In this document: positions 1 through 8,610 of the stretch, one piece after another | How the letters are laid out: the number at the start of each line of letters is the position of its first letter | Numbering within the stretch: position 1 is the stretch's first letter | NCBI GenBank assembly: GCA_900752785.1 | Contig: CAADWP010000009.1 | Location: forward strand, 1 to 32,545 | DNA length: 32,545 nucleotides | DNA from: an uncultured Ruminococcus sp. | GTDB lineage: Bacteria; Bacillota; Clostridia; Oscillospirales; Ruminococcaceae | Direction of reading: 5' to 3' | Position numbers and translations under genes: made by a program | Notes under the pieces: generated by a model | Seen by the model: the letters and a program-made list of their open reading frames with translations, nothing else | Told to the model about the DNA's origin: nothing | The model's database searches: none

Positions 1-374
1 TCGGAAGAACAATGCGTCTCGGCGCTAAGGGTATCAAGGTCAAGGTTTCAGGCAGACTTGCCGGCGCTGAGATCGCAAGAAGCGAAAGCTACCACGAGGG
101 TACTATCCCGCTTCAGACTATCCGTGCCGATATTGATTACGGTTTTGCCGAGGCAAATACAACCTACGGAAAGCTTGGCGTAAAGGTTTGGATCTACAAG
201 GGCGAAGTTCTCAAGGGAGATGCTGCTAAGGCTGCCGCTCAGAGAGAAAAGCTCGAGAAAAAGAACCAGCCCGCTAACGACAGACGCCGCCGTGACGACA
301 GACGTGACGGAAACAGACGCGGCAACGGCAGAAACTTCAACCGCGATGCAAAAAAAGAAGGAGGTAACCGATAA
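1..374 (+). CDS. rpsC: 30S ribosomal protein S3, C-terminal part (5' end outside window)
   Basis: S3 sits at the mRNA entry channel of the small subunit head. The window opens inside the gene; the first complete codon is at position 3 and the reading frame is open from there, so the true start lies upstream. The visible part begins [21 protein letters not shown], the conserved S3 C-terminal domain, and continues through the [12 protein letters not shown] and [10 protein letters not shown] motifs. After the usual end of the fold it carries an Arg/Asn/Asp-rich basic tail (about the last 35 residues, many RR and RD pairs). The stop codon overlaps the start of rplP by one base (TAATG), so translation of the two is probably coupled. 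Confidence 0.97.
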   Translation, partial: GRTMRLGAKGIKVKVSGRLAGAEIARSESYHEGTIPLQTIRADIDYGFAEANTTYGKLGVKVWIYKGEVLKGDAAKAAAQREKLEKKNQPANDRRRRDDRRDGNRRGNGRNFNRDAKKEGGNR

Positions 375-796
375 TGCTGCTTCCAAAAAGAGTTAAGTAC
401 CGCAGAGTCCACAGAGGACGTCTGAAGGGTAAGGCATATAGAGGAAATAAGGTAACTTACGGTGATTTCGGTCTCCAGGCGCTCGAGCCTGCTTGGATCA
501 CCTCCAACCAGATCGAATCCGCCCGTATTGCCATGACTCGTTATATAAAGAGAGGCGGTCAGGTTTGGATCAAGATCTTCCCCGACAAGCCTGTCACAGA
601 AAAGCCTGCTGAAACACGAATGGGTTCAGGTAAAGGCTCACCGGAATACTGGGTAGCAGTTGTTAAGCCCGGCAGAGTTCTCTTCGAGATCAAGGGCGTT
701 CCGGAAGAAACCGCAAGAGAAGCTATGCGTCTTGCAATGCATAAGCTTCCTATCAAGTGTAAGTTTGTATGTAAGGAAGAAGGAGGGGAGCAGTAA
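374..796 (+). CDS. rplP: 50S ribosomal protein L16
   Basis: L16 lies near the A site and peptidyl transferase centre of the large subunit and is needed late in assembly. The protein is 140 residues, the normal length. It begins [19 protein letters not shown] and has the typical [20 protein letters not shown] and [18 protein letters not shown] motifs. The start is fixed by an AGGAGG-like site inside the rpsC tail (around 359-365) and by the TAATG overlap with rpsC. The stop overlaps the rpmC start in the same way. Its place between rpsC and rpmC is the conserved S10-operon order. Confidence 0.98.
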   Translation: MLLPKRVKYRRVHRGRLKGKAYRGNKVTYGDFGLQALEPAWITSNQIESARIAMTRYIKRGGQVWIKIFPDKPVTEKPAETRMGSGKGSPEYWVAVVKPGRVLFEIKGVPEETAREAMRLAMHKLPIKCKFVCKEEGGEQ

Positions 797-996
797 TGAA
801 GGCATCTGAGATCAGAGAAATGTCCGTTGATGAGCTTAACGAGAAGCTCGGCAGCTTAAAGGAAGAACTTTTTGCTCTCCGCTTTCAGCTTGCTATAAAT
901 CAGCTCGATAATACAGCTCGTCTCAAGGCTGTAAAGAAGGATATTGCACGTATCAAGACTATTCTGCGTGAAGCAGAGCTTGCAGCGCAGCAGTAA
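796..996 (+). CDS. rpmC: 50S ribosomal protein L29
   Basis: L29 is a small, mostly helical protein near the nascent-peptide exit, where it contributes to binding of exit-site factors. The 66-residue product has the family pattern: [18 protein letters not shown], then [12 protein letters not shown], then [11 protein letters not shown]. The ATG shares its A with the rplP stop codon, and the ribosome binding site (GGAGGGGAG, about 781-790) is within rplP. The gene is followed 19 bases later by rpsQ. Confidence 0.98.
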   Translation: MKASEIREMSVDELNEKLGSLKEELFALRFQLAINQLDNTARLKAVKKDIARIKTILREAELAAQQ

Positions 997-1015
997 GAAA
1001 GGGAGGATTTAGCTG

Positions 1016-1276
1016 ATGTCTACAGAGAGAAACCTTAGAAAAACAAGAGTAGGTAAGGTTGTAAGCGATAAGATGGATAAAACCGTCGTAGTTGCTATCG
1101 TTGATAACGTTAAACACCCGCTGTATAAGAAGATCATCAAGCGCACCGTAAAGCTCAAGGCTCACGATGAGAATAATGAGTGCAGAATCGGCGACCGCGT
1201 TGAGGTTATGGAAACACGTCCGCTTTCAAAGGATAAGAGATGGCGTGTCACAACTATTATTGAAAAGGCTAAGTAA
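1016..1276 (+). CDS. rpsQ: 30S ribosomal protein S17
   Basis: S17 is a primary 16S rRNA binder in the small-subunit body with an OB-type fold. The 86-residue protein shows [22 protein letters not shown], the hallmark S17 N-terminal segment in shortened form [16 protein letters not shown], followed by [11 protein letters not shown] and the C-terminal [17 protein letters not shown] at about 1001-1006 is the ribosome binding site. The length fits bacterial S17, and the rpmC-rpsQ-rplN order is conserved. Confidence 0.98.
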   Translation: MSTERNLRKTRVGKVVSDKMDKTVVVAIVDNVKHPLYKKIIKRTVKLKAHDENNECRIGDRVEVMETRPLSKDKRWRVTTIIEKAK

Positions 1277-1314
1277 TTTGATATAAGCTTTATGCTTGAA
1301 AGGAGGAACTCGCT

Positions 1315-1683
1315 GTGATACAGATGCAGACTTATCTTAAAGTCGCTGATAACACAGGCGCTAAGGAGCTTATGTGTATCAGAGTTCTGGGAGGTACGCG
1401 CCGCAGATATGCAAACATAGGCGACGTTGTGGTTGCTTCGGTTAAGAAAGCAACACCCGGAGGCGTTGTAAAGAAGGGCGATGTTGTAAAGGCAGTTATC
1501 GTTCGTTCGGCAAAGGGTCTCAGGAGAGAGGACGGAACTTATATCCGCTTCGACGAGAACGCTGCCGTAATCGTTAAGGAAGATAAAAACCCCAAGGGTA
1601 CCCGTATTTTCGGACCTGTTGCTAAGGAGCTCCGCGAAAAGGAATTTACTAAGATCCTTAGCCTCGCTCCCGAAGTTCTTTAA
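1315..1683 (+). CDS. rplN: 50S ribosomal protein L14
   Basis: L14 binds 23S rRNA at the subunit interface and contributes to an intersubunit bridge. The 122 residues match the family from end to end: [20 protein letters not shown] at the N terminus, then [21 protein letters not shown], and [15 protein letters not shown] near the C terminus. The start is GTG, set by AGGAGG at 1301-1306 with an 8-base spacer; no ATG nearby gives the expected N terminus. It lies between rpsQ and rplX as usual. Confidence 0.98.
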   Translation: MIQMQTYLKVADNTGAKELMCIRVLGGTRRRYANIGDVVVASVKKATPGGVVKKGDVVKAVIVRSAKGLRREDGTYIRFDENAAVIVKEDKNPKGTRIFGPVAKELREKEFTKILSLAPEVL

Positions 1684-1701
1684 TGGAGGTGTCATTCGAT
1701 T

Positions 1702-2043
1702 ATGAGTAAGGTTCATGTAAAAACCGGTGACACTGTTATCCTTCTCACCGGAAAATACGAGGATAAATACACCAGCAAGGGCGACAGAAAGACCGGTAAG
1801 GTTCTCGAAGTAAGCCCTAAGGAAGATAAGGTGATCGTTGAAGGCATCAACGTTATCACCAAGCACGTTAAACCTACAAGAATGGGCGAAAAGGGCGGCA
1901 TCGTCAGAACAGAGGCTCCCGTTTACGCTGCTAAGGTCCAGCTCGTTTGCCCTAAGTGTGGCAAGCCTACAAGAGTAGGACGCGTTTTTGAGGACGACAA
2001 AAAGCTCCGCGTTTGCAAAAAGTGCGGCAAGTCTTTTGAATAA
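1702..2043 (+). CDS. rplX: 50S ribosomal protein L24 with C-terminal Cys pairs
   Basis: L24 is an assembly-initiating large-subunit protein with a KOW motif. The 113-residue product has the N-terminal KOW region (VKTGDTVILLTGKYEDK, KTGKVLEVSPKEDKVIVEG) and the NVITKHVKPT segment. The C-terminal part has two Cys-x-x-Cys pairs (CPKCGKP and CKKCGKSFE), forming a possible zinc ribbon that E. coli L24 lacks; similar Cys pairs are known in clostridial L24. Zinc binding is inferred. GGAGGT precedes the ATG. Confidence 0.97.
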   Translation: MSKVHVKTGDTVILLTGKYEDKYTSKGDRKTGKVLEVSPKEDKVIVEGINVITKHVKPTRMGEKGGIVRTEAPVYAAKVQLVCPKCGKPTRVGRVFEDDKKLRVCKKCGKSFE

Positions 2044-2060
2044 TGTAAAGGAGAACGACA

Positions 2061-2600
2061 ATGGCAAGATTAAAGGATTTTTATGTTAGCGACGTTGCTC
2101 CCGCACTGATGAAGAAATTCGGATATAAAAGCGTTATGCAGATTCCGAAGCTCGACAAGGTCGTTATCAATGTAGGTGCCGGCGAAGCTAAGGACAATTC
2201 AAAGGTTATCGACGCTATCATGACAGATCTGGCCGCTATCACAGGTCAGAAGCCTATCGTGTGCAGAGCCAAGAAATCTGTCGCTAACTTCAAGCTTCGT
2301 GAGGGTATGCCCATCGGCGTTAAGGTAACGCTGAGAGCTGAAAAAATGTATGAATTTGTGGATAAGCTTTTTAATGTTGCTTTCCCCAGAGTTCGTGATT
2401 TCAGAGGCATCAACGCAAATTCATTCGATGGTAAGGGCAACTATTCAACAGGTATCAAGGAACAGCTTATCTTCCCTGAGATCGAGTATGATAAGATCGA
2501 CAAGGTAAGAGGTATGGATATCAACTTCATCACAACAGCTAAAACTGATGAAGAGGCTAAAGAGCTCCTGACACTTCTGGGCGCTCCGTTCATCAAGTAA
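2061..2600 (+). CDS. rplE: 50S ribosomal protein L5
   Basis: L5 is part of the central protuberance and delivers 5S rRNA to the large subunit together with L18. The 179-residue length is standard. Family motifs are visible: [18 protein letters not shown], the [20 protein letters not shown] loop, [20 protein letters not shown], and the [17 protein letters not shown] segment near the C terminus. AAAGGAG at about 2046-2052 is the ribosome binding site. The neighbours rplX and rpsN are in conserved order. Confidence 0.98.
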   Translation: MARLKDFYVSDVAPALMKKFGYKSVMQIPKLDKVVINVGAGEAKDNSKVIDAIMTDLAAITGQKPIVCRAKKSVANFKLREGMPIGVKVTLRAEKMYEFVDKLFNVAFPRVRDFRGINANSFDGKGNYSTGIKEQLIFPEIEYDKIDKVRGMDINFITTAKTDEEAKELLTLLGAPFIK

Positions 2601-2616
2601 TCGGGGAGGAATAATT

Positions 2617-2802
2617 ATGGCTAAGAAGGCAATGATCAACAAGCAGCAGAGAACTCCCAAGTATTCCACAAGAGCATACAACAGATGCAAGATTTGTGGC
2701 AGACCGCACGCATATCTCAGAAAGTTCGGCATCTGCCGTATCTGCTTCAGAGAGCTTGCTCACGACGGTCAGATTCCGGGTGTTAAAAAGGCAAGCTGGT
2801 AA
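2617..2802 (+). CDS. rpsN: 30S ribosomal protein S14, zinc-binding type Z
   Basis: S14 sits in the small-subunit head. This is the short 61-residue zinc form, with the four Cys ligands in [20 protein letters not shown], followed by [18 protein letters not shown]. The longer, zinc-free S14 found in proteobacteria and as a zinc-starvation paralogue in some Firmicutes is not in this window. GGGGAGG at about 2602-2608 is the ribosome binding site. It lies between rplE and rpsH as usual; sometimes named rpsZ. Confidence 0.98.
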   Translation: MAKKAMINKQQRTPKYSTRAYNRCKICGRPHAYLRKFGICRICFRELAHDGQIPGVKKASW

Positions 2803-2826
2803 AATACGAAAAGGAGGTCATTCGGC

Positions 2827-3225
2827 ATGCAAATCACTGATACAATAGCAGATCTTTTAACAAGAATTCGTAATGCGAATACTGCAAAGCACGCCACAGT
2901 TGACGTTCCCGCTTCAAGTGTTAAGAAGGCTATTACACAGATCCTCGTTGACGAGGGATATGTAAAAGGCTTCCAGCTCATTGAGGACGGTAAGCAGGGT
3001 GTTATCAGGATCACGCTTAAATACGGCGACAATAAGTCACCGGTTATTACAGGCTTAAGACGAGTTTCTAAGCCGGGTCTGCGTATCTATTCAAGCTGCG
3101 CTGATATGCCCAAGGTAAGAAAAGGCCTTGGAATCGCAATCGTTTCAACTTCAAAGGGAATCGTTACCGATAAGAAAGCAAGAGAGCTTAACGTCGGCGG
3201 CGAAATTCTCGCATACATCTGGTAA
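2827..3225 (+). CDS. rpsH: 30S ribosomal protein S8
   Basis: S8 binds the central domain of 16S rRNA and in E. coli represses its own spc operon; that regulation has not been shown for this organism. The 132-residue protein begins [18 protein letters not shown], has [20 protein letters not shown], and ends with the conserved [20 protein letters not shown] and [16 protein letters not shown] at about 2812-2818 precedes the ATG. Length and order are normal. Confidence 0.98.
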   Translation: MQITDTIADLLTRIRNANTAKHATVDVPASSVKKAITQILVDEGYVKGFQLIEDGKQGVIRITLKYGDNKSPVITGLRRVSKPGLRIYSSCADMPKVRKGLGIAIVSTSKGIVTDKKARELNVGGEILAYIW

Positions 3226-3239
3226 GGAGGGGCTGCATT

Positions 3240-3785
3240 ATGTCAAGAATCGGTAAAATGCCCATAACAGTTCCCGCAGGTGTAGAGATCAAGAATGACA
3301 ATAACTGCATCACAGTTAAGGGACCTAAGGGCGAGCTTACAAAACAGTTCAGCACAGAACTCGGCATTGAGATCGCCGAGGGTGTTATCACTGTTACAAG
3401 ACCAAGCGACGACAAGAAGCATCGTTCACTCCATGGTCTTACAAGAACACTTATCGCAAATATGGTCGAGGGTGTTACAAACGGCTATTCAAAGACTCTC
3501 GAGATCGAGGGCGTCGGCTACCGTGCCGCTAAGACAGGAAACAAGGTAAATATTAACCTTGGCTTCTCACATCCTGTTGTAATTGAGGAAACAGATATTA
3601 TAAAGCTTGATGTTCCTCAGCCGAACAGAATCGTGGTAAGCGGTATCGACAAGCAGGCTGTAGGTCAGTTTGCAGCAGAAATTCGTGAAAAGCGTCCTCC
3701 CGAGCCGTATAAGGGCAAGGGTATCAGATACGCCGGCGAGCATATCATCCGCAAGGAAGGTAAGGCCGGTAAGGGCAAGAAGTAA
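3240..3785 (+). CDS. rplF: 50S ribosomal protein L6
   Basis: L6 contacts 23S rRNA near the sarcin-ricin loop and the factor-binding region. The 181-residue product begins MSRIGKMPITVPAGVEI, has the VKGPKGELTKQF motif and ends with the second-domain signature RPPEPYKGKGIRYAGEHI, followed by the basic KEGKAGKGKK tail. AAGGAGG lies at 3223-3229 at the end of rpsH. An 84-codon frame that overlaps it on the same strand is a shadow. Confidence 0.98.
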   Translation: MSRIGKMPITVPAGVEIKNDNNCITVKGPKGELTKQFSTELGIEIAEGVITVTRPSDDKKHRSLHGLTRTLIANMVEGVTNGYSKTLEIEGVGYRAAKTGNKVNINLGFSHPVVIEETDIIKLDVPQPNRIVVSGIDKQAVGQFAAEIREKRPPEPYKGKGIRYAGEHIIRKEGKAGKGKK

Positions 3786-3804
3786 TTAGAAGGAGCAGAT
3801 TGCT

Positions 3805-4164
3805 ATGATTAAGAAATTTGACAGCAATAAGGCAAGATTAAAGAGACACCGCAGAGTACGCGCAAAGATCTCCGGTACTCCCGAGCGTCCCCGTCTGAAT
3901 GTGTTCCGTTCCGCAAAGCATATCTATGCTCAGATCATCGACGATGTGAACCGCGTTACTCTTGCCAGCGCATCCAGCATGGATAAGGGCTTCGAAGGCA
4001 GCGGCGGCAATGTTGAAGGCGCACGCAAAGTCGGCGAGATGATCGCTAAGAATGCTGCGGACAAGGGCATAAGCGAAGTTGTTTTCGACAGAGGCGGCTA
4101 CCTCTACCATGGTAGAGTTAAGGAACTCGCTGAAGGTGCCCGTGAAAACGGATTAAAGTTCTAA
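3805..4164 (+). CDS. rplR: 50S ribosomal protein L18
   Basis: L18 binds 5S rRNA and anchors it in the central protuberance with L5. The 119-residue protein has the basic N-terminal segment [23 protein letters not shown], of which [18 protein letters not shown] is the core, then [15 protein letters not shown] and the C-terminal [28 protein letters not shown] precedes the ATG. It is followed 15 bases later by rpsE. Confidence 0.98.
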   Translation: MIKKFDSNKARLKRHRRVRAKISGTPERPRLNVFRSAKHIYAQIIDDVNRVTLASASSMDKGFEGSGGNVEGARKVGEMIAKNAADKGISEVVFDRGGYLYHGRVKELAEGARENGLKF

Positions 4165-4179
4165 GAGGGAGGTAAAACA

Positions 4180-4680
4180 ATGGCTAATATTGAAACACAG
4201 GCTCCTGAATTTGCAGAAAAGGTTGTCGCTATTAACCGCGTTTCCAAAACCGTTAAGGGCGGCCGTATCATGAAGTTTTCCGCACTCGTCGTAGTCGGCG
4301 ACGGAAACGGCACAGTCGGCTTCGGTCTCGGTAAATCCGGAGAAGTTCCGGACGCTATCCGCAAGGGTATCGAGGACGCAAAGAAGAACCTTAAAAAAGT
4401 CGCTCTCAAGGGAACTACTATCCCTCATGAGATCGTTGGCGAATTCGGCGCAGGCAGAGTGCTTATGAAGCCTGCCGCACCCGGTACCGGCGTTATCGCA
4501 GGCGGTCCTGTCCGTGCAGTTATCGAGGTCGCAGGCATCAAGGACATCAGAACAAAGTCGCTTCGTTCAAATAATCCCTGCAACGTCGTAAGAGCAACGA
4601 TCAACGGTCTTACAAACTGCGTATCCGCTAAGGAGGTCGCAGCTAAGAGAGGTAAGTCCGTTAAGGAAATTTTAGGTTAA
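4180..4680 (+). CDS. rpsE: 30S ribosomal protein S5
   Basis: S5 lies at the mRNA entry site; the family is known for ram and spectinomycin-resistance mutations. The 166-residue product has the N-terminal double-stranded RNA binding-like domain ([20 protein letters not shown], then [20 protein letters not shown]) and the C-terminal part with [20 protein letters not shown] and [16 protein letters not shown]. The spectinomycin loop around VSKTVKGGR looks unmodified. GGGAGG at about 4167-4172 is the ribosome binding site. Confidence 0.98.
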   Translation: MANIETQAPEFAEKVVAINRVSKTVKGGRIMKFSALVVVGDGNGTVGFGLGKSGEVPDAIRKGIEDAKKNLKKVALKGTTIPHEIVGEFGAGRVLMKPAAPGTGVIAGGPVRAVIEVAGIKDIRTKSLRSNNPCNVVRATINGLTNCVSAKEVAAKRGKSVKEILG

Positions 4681-4694
4681 GGAGGCAGTAAGAA

Positions 4695-4871
4695 ATGGCA
4701 AAGAACATAAAGCTCGTTAAGAGCCTCATCGGAAGAAAAAAGGACCAGATCGCTACTGCTCAGTCACTTGGCCTCAAGAAGATCGGCGATGTAACTACAC
4801 AGCCCGATAATGAGCAGACAAAGGGCAAGATTAATAAAATTTCACACCTCGTCGAGGTTACAGAAGCGTAA
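4695..4871 (+). CDS. rpmD: 50S ribosomal protein L30
   Basis: This small gene codes for 58 residues beginning [18 protein letters not shown], with the L30 pattern of a short beta strand followed by [14 protein letters not shown], and ending [15 protein letters not shown]30 is a small large-subunit protein found in most but not all bacteria. The ribosome binding site AAGGAGG directly follows the rpsE stop (4678-4685). Position between rpsE and rplO is the classic spc-operon place and supports the call for such a short protein. Confidence 0.96.
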   Translation: MAKNIKLVKSLIGRKKDQIATAQSLGLKKIGDVTTQPDNEQTKGKINKISHLVEVTEA

Positions 4872-4891
4872 GCAAGGAGGTGCAATACAAA

Positions 4892-5332
4892 ATGAAAATT
4901 CATGAATTAACTCCCGCACCCGATTCCAATAAGGCTGTTAAGCGTATAGGCAGAGGTCACGGCTCGGGAAACGGAAAAACTGCCGGCAAGGGTCATAAAG
5001 GACAGAACGCACGTTCGGGCGGCGGTGTAAGAATAGGCTTTGAGGGCGGACAGATGCCTTTGGCAAGACGTATCCCCAAGAGAGGCTTCAACAATATTTT
5101 CGCTACTAAGTATGCTATCGTTAATGTTGCAGATCTCAATAAGTTTAAAGATGACACTGTAGTTGATACAGAGCTTCTCGTAGCTTCAGGTCTTGTCAAG
5201 AAAATAAATGACGGCGTAAAAATACTCGGCAACGGAGAGCTTACTGCTAAATTAACTGTAAAGGCTGCAAAATTCTCACAGAGCGCTATCGAAAAAATCG
5301 AAAAGGCTGGCGGGAAGGCAGAGGTGATGTAA
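4892..5332 (+). CDS. rplO: 50S ribosomal protein L15
   Basis: L15 is a late-assembling large-subunit protein with a long Gly/Arg-rich N-terminal extension into rRNA. From the ATG at 4892 the product is 146 residues: [20 protein letters not shown], the glycine-rich [37 protein letters not shown], and a C-terminal [19 protein letters not shown]. An in-frame GTG at 4880 would add four residues but lies inside the AAGGAGG ribosome binding site (4874-4880), so the ATG is preferred. secY starts two bases after the stop. Confidence 0.97.
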   Translation: MKIHELTPAPDSNKAVKRIGRGHGSGNGKTAGKGHKGQNARSGGGVRIGFEGGQMPLARRIPKRGFNNIFATKYAIVNVADLNKFKDDTVVDTELLVASGLVKKINDGVKILGNGELTAKLTVKAAKFSQSAIEKIEKAGGKAEVM

Positions 5333-5334
5333 TT

Positions 5335-6663
5335 GTGTTTCAGACCCTGAAAAAGGCTTGGGGCGTTCCGGAAATCCGTAAAAAGCTCCTCTACACATTA
5401 CTCATGATCCTTATTTTCAGATTCGGATGCTTCGTAACTGTGCCGTTCCTGGATTCCGATGTTGTCGGAAACTGGATGGATACGCATGCTACGGACGGAA
5501 ACTTCCTTGAATATCTGAATATCCTTACAGGCGGCGCTTTCTCACAGGCAACTCTTTTCTCGCTTTCGATCACTCCGTTCATCAACGCTTCGATCATTAT
5601 GCAGCTGTTGACATATGCTCTGCCGCCGCTTGAAAGAATGCGCGACGAGGGTGAAGAAGGACGTAAAAAGATCGAAAAGATCACCGCTTTTGTTTCAATG
5701 GCGTTGGCGTTCTTCATGGCTTATGCTTATTATGTAACGCTTACCCGTATGACCGACGAAAAGGGCAACCATGCCGTTCTTTATATGGCTAAGGATTGGA
5801 AGCAGTATTTCTCTGCTGCCGTAATTATCCTTTGCTTTGTTGCGGGAACTTCTATCGTTGTATGGATGGGAAACCGAATCAGCGATAAGGGTATCGGAAA
5901 CGGTATCTCTATAATCCTCTTTGCAGGTATTGCGGCAAGATTTCCTACCGATGTAGGTCTTCTTGTAGAACTTACCAAGCAGACTCCGGAAAAATATCTT
6001 TTCGTTTCCATTGCATATTTACTTTTCATTGTTTTCGAGATTGGATTTATCGTTTTCATGAACGAAGCGGAAAGACGTATTCCTATTCAGTACGCAAAGC
6101 GCGTTGTAGGCAGAAAGCAGTACGGTGGTCAGAAATCACATATTCCGATCAAAATTTGCATGAGCGGCGTTATGCCTATCATCTTTGCAATGTCGTTTAT
6201 GGCGCTTCCTCAGACTATCCAGATGTTTGCAGGAGAGCCTACAAAAAGTTCCGGCTTCTACTATCATTTCATGAAGTTCTTCAACAGAACAAGCTGGACT
6301 TACGCAATACTCTATTTCATTCTTATAATTGCGTTTAATTATTTCTATGTTTCGATCCAGTACAATCCGGTTGAGATCGCAAACAATCTTCGTCAGAGCA
6401 ACGGCGGAATTCCCGGTATCAGACCCGGTAAGCCTACTTCCGATTACATCCATAAAGTGCTTTCAAAGATCACTCTCGTCGGCGCTTTCTTCTTAGGTAT
6501 TATCGCTGTTATACCGATATTTATTGCAATGGCGGACAACAGTCTTGTTTCGCTTTCAATGGGCGGTACGACAATACTGATCTCGGTAAGTGTTGCTCTT
6601 GAAACGACAAGAACACTTGAATCACATCTTATGATGCGTCATCATAAGGGCTTCTTAAGTTAA
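5335..6663 (+). CDS. secY: Protein translocase subunit SecY
   Basis: SecY is the membrane channel of the Sec translocon, with SecE and SecG as partners. The 442-residue product has the expected multi-span hydrophobic pattern (about ten segments). Family motifs are present: FLEYLNILTGGAFSQATLFS, the SITPFINASIIMQLLTYALP segment, the ERRIPIQYAKRVVGRK loop, and PVEIANNLRQSNGGIPGIRPG near the cytoplasmic loops. The start is GTG with GAGGTGAT (5321-5328) at a 6-base spacing inside the rplO end. It is in the standard place between rplO and adk. Confidence 0.98.
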   Translation: MFQTLKKAWGVPEIRKKLLYTLLMILIFRFGCFVTVPFLDSDVVGNWMDTHATDGNFLEYLNILTGGAFSQATLFSLSITPFINASIIMQLLTYALPPLERMRDEGEEGRKKIEKITAFVSMALAFFMAYAYYVTLTRMTDEKGNHAVLYMAKDWKQYFSAAVIILCFVAGTSIVVWMGNRISDKGIGNGISIILFAGIAARFPTDVGLLVELTKQTPEKYLFVSIAYLLFIVFEIGFIVFMNEAERRIPIQYAKRVVGRKQYGGQKSHIPIKICMSGVMPIIFAMSFMALPQTIQMFAGEPTKSSGFYYHFMKFFNRTSWTYAILYFILIIAFNYFYVSIQYNPVEIANNLRQSNGGIPGIRPGKPTSDYIHKVLSKITLVGAFFLGIIAVIPIFIAMADNSLVSLSMGGTTILISVSVALETTRTLESHLMMRHHKGFLS

Positions 6664-6679
6664 AAGGAGGATCTGTTCT

Positions 6680-7318
6680 ATGAATCTTATCTTTTTGGGC
6701 GCTCCCGGCGCCGGAAAGGGAACTCAGGCAGAGGTAGTTTCCGAGGCTCTGAATATTCCCCAGATCTCAACAGGCAATATTCTTCGTGAAGCCGCTAAAA
6801 ACGGTACGGAGTACGGGCTTAAAGCCAAGGCTGCAATGGATGCGGGCGCACTCGTTTCCGATGAGATCGTTATCGGTATCCTCAAGGAAAGAATCGCTCA
6901 GGACGATTGTCAAAACGGCTTTATTCTTGACGGCTTTCCGAGAACAGTTCCGCAGGCGGAAGCGCTTGACGCTATGAATATCAAGATCGACAAGGTAATC
7001 GAAATTAATGTAGCCGATGAAACTATCAAGCAGAGAGTTTCGGGCAGACGTGTCTGCGAAGGCTGCGGAGCTTCTTACCATGTTGACTACAAGCCTTCAA
7101 AAACAGAGGGCGTTTGCGATAAGTGCGGTGCAAAGACTGTTATCCGCAAGGACGATCAGCCTGAGGTCGTGCTCGAAAGACTCGCAACATATCATGAAAA
7201 AACAGCTCCTCTCAAGGACTATTACGAAAAACAGGGAAAGCTTGTTACCGTAGAGGGTCAGGAAGAGGTTGCCGATACTTCAAAGCTTACTCTCGCAGCA
7301 GTAGGAGCAGAGAAGTAA
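6680..7318 (+). CDS. adk: Adenylate kinase, zinc-lid type
   Basis: Adenylate kinase interconverts ATP + AMP and 2 ADP in the cytoplasm. The 212-residue protein has the P-loop GAPGAGKGTQ (residues 7-16), the AMP-binding region around STGNILRE, the FILDGFPRT motif (81-89), and a long LID domain. The lid carries four Cys (C126, C129, C146, C149) in CEGCG and CDKCG, matching the structural-zinc form common in Firmicutes. AAAGGAGG (6662-6669) precedes the ATG. The stop overlaps the map start by one base (TAATG). Confidence 0.98.
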   Translation: MNLIFLGAPGAGKGTQAEVVSEALNIPQISTGNILREAAKNGTEYGLKAKAAMDAGALVSDEIVIGILKERIAQDDCQNGFILDGFPRTVPQAEALDAMNIKIDKVIEINVADETIKQRVSGRRVCEGCGASYHVDYKPSKTEGVCDKCGAKTVIRKDDQPEVVLERLATYHEKTAPLKDYYEKQGKLVTVEGQEEVADTSKLTLAAVGAEK

Positions 7319-8070
7319 TGAGTATTACTATCAAATCAAAGTCCGAGTTGGCCATAATGCGTGAAGCCGGTAAAATCACCGGCGGCGCAATATGGTATGC
7401 GGGCGAAAGATTAAAGCCGGGTATGACGACGCGCGACATTGATAAGCTCATTGAGGAGTTTATTGTCAGGCATAATGCCAAGCCCGGATTTAAAGGCTAC
7501 GGAGGGTTTCCCGGTAACGCTTGTATTTCAATAAACGACGAGGTTATCCATGGAATTCCCAAAGCAAGCCGCCGATTGGAAGAAGGCGATATAGTAAGCC
7601 TCGATGTCGGAGCCTGCTACAAAGGCTTTAACGGAGACAGCTGCTGGACCTTTCCGGTCGGAAAAATTTCTGATGAGGCTAAAGCATTGCTTGAGGTTAC
7701 GGAGCAGAGCCTTTATGAAGGAATTGCTCAGGCTCAGGTCGGCGCAAGGATCGGAGATATTTCTCATGCTGTAGAAGAGTATTGCGCTTCACGCGGCTAC
7801 GGAATCGTAAGAAATTACTGCGGCCACGGTATCGGCAGAGAGCTTCATGAATCGCCGGAGATCCCGAACTGGGGAAAGCCGGGTCATGGACCAAGGCTTG
7901 TTTCCGGTATGACTATCTGCATCGAGCCTATGATAAACGTCAAAGGCGACGATGTGAAGGTTCTGAAGGACGGCTGGACTGTTGTTACAAAGAATCATTC
8001 TTTGTCAGCTCATTTTGAGCATACTGTCGCAATAACTCCTGACGGTCCCGTCATTATGACAAAGCCCTGA
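7318..8070 (+). CDS. map: Methionine aminopeptidase, type I
   Basis: Map removes the initiator Met from nascent proteins after deformylation by Def, which is also in this window. The 250-residue protein is the short type Ia form without a zinc-finger extension. The metal ligands can be placed at D96 (SLDVGA), D107 (NGDS), H170 (GHGIGRELHE), E203 (CIEPM) and E234 (HFEHT), with the substrate-site H78 in DEVIHGIP. The ATG overlaps the adk stop, so translation is probably coupled. A KOW protein gene follows after 14 bases. Confidence 0.97.
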   Translation: MSITIKSKSELAIMREAGKITGGAIWYAGERLKPGMTTRDIDKLIEEFIVRHNAKPGFKGYGGFPGNACISINDEVIHGIPKASRRLEEGDIVSLDVGACYKGFNGDSCWTFPVGKISDEAKALLEVTEQSLYEGIAQAQVGARIGDISHAVEEYCASRGYGIVRNYCGHGIGRELHESPEIPNWGKPGHGPRLVSGMTICIEPMINVKGDDVKVLKDGWTVVTKNHSLSAHFEHTVAITPDGPVIMTKP

Positions 8071-8084
8071 CGGAGGTCGGTATT

Positions 8085-8327
8085 GTGAAGCTACAGAAAG
8101 GCTCGGTCGTTATGGCTTCTGCCGGCAGAGACCGCGGAGGATTATTTGCGGTAACTGATGTGCAGGAGGGATATTGCTGTATCGCGGACGGGAAAAGCCG
8201 AAAGCTTTTATCCCCGAAACGAAAAAATATAAAGCATATCCGAATGACGAACAGTATGATTGATCTAAACGAAATAACTGATAAAAAACTCAGAACAATC
8301 CTCCGCGAATACTGCGGGGCTGAGTAA
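8085..8327 (+). CDS. KOW-domain RNA-binding protein (L14e/L6e/L27e-like)
   Basis: This is an 80-residue protein between map and infA, a position where many Firmicutes code a short KOW protein (YbzG-like in Bacillus). The N-terminal half, [20 protein letters not shown], reads as a KOW motif. A basic stretch [18 protein letters not shown] follows, and the C-terminal part [12 protein letters not shown] is helical. Family members are thought to bind RNA or the ribosome, but I know of no firmly assigned function. The start is GTG with CGGAGG (8071-8076); infA begins 13 bases after the stop, so co-translation is likely. Confidence 0.85.
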   Translation: MKLQKGSVVMASAGRDRGGLFAVTDVQEGYCCIADGKSRKLLSPKRKNIKHIRMTNSMIDLNEITDKKLRTILREYCGAE

Positions 8328-8340
8328 GGGAGGTTATAAG

Positions 8341-8559
8341 GTGTCCAAGGAAGATGTAATCGAGGTAGAGGGCGTTGTAACAGACGCGCTGCCAAACGCA
8401 ATGTTTAAGGTTCAGCTTGAAAACGGTCACGAGGTTCTTTCTCATGTATCCGGCAAGCTCAGAATGAATTATATCAGAATAGTGCCCGGTGATAAGGTAA
8501 AGCTCGAAATGTCACCCTACGACCTGTCAAAAGGCCGTATCACATGGCGCGTTAAATAA
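8341..8559 (+). CDS. infA: Translation initiation factor IF-1
   Basis: IF-1 is a single OB-fold protein that occupies the A site during initiation and cooperates with IF-2 (infB, also in this window) and IF-3. The 72-residue product has the standard length and motifs: [40 protein letters not shown], and [19 protein letters not shown]. The start codon is GTG with GGGAGG just upstream (8328-8333). The map-KOW-infA-rpmJ order is typical of Firmicutes. Confidence 0.98.
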   Translation: MSKEDVIEVEGVVTDALPNAMFKVQLENGHEVLSHVSGKLRMNYIRIVPGDKVKLEMSPYDLSKGRITWRVK

Positions 8560-8610
8560 GTATACAGGGCAAGCAGACTTGTCCGTTATCCGCTAAAGGA
8601 GGTATTTTCA

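Noticed and set aside
1162..2067. Long open frame on the minus strand (301 codons)
   Set aside because: It lies antisense to rpsQ, rplN and rplX and has no family features; it arises from the codon bias of the ribosomal genes.
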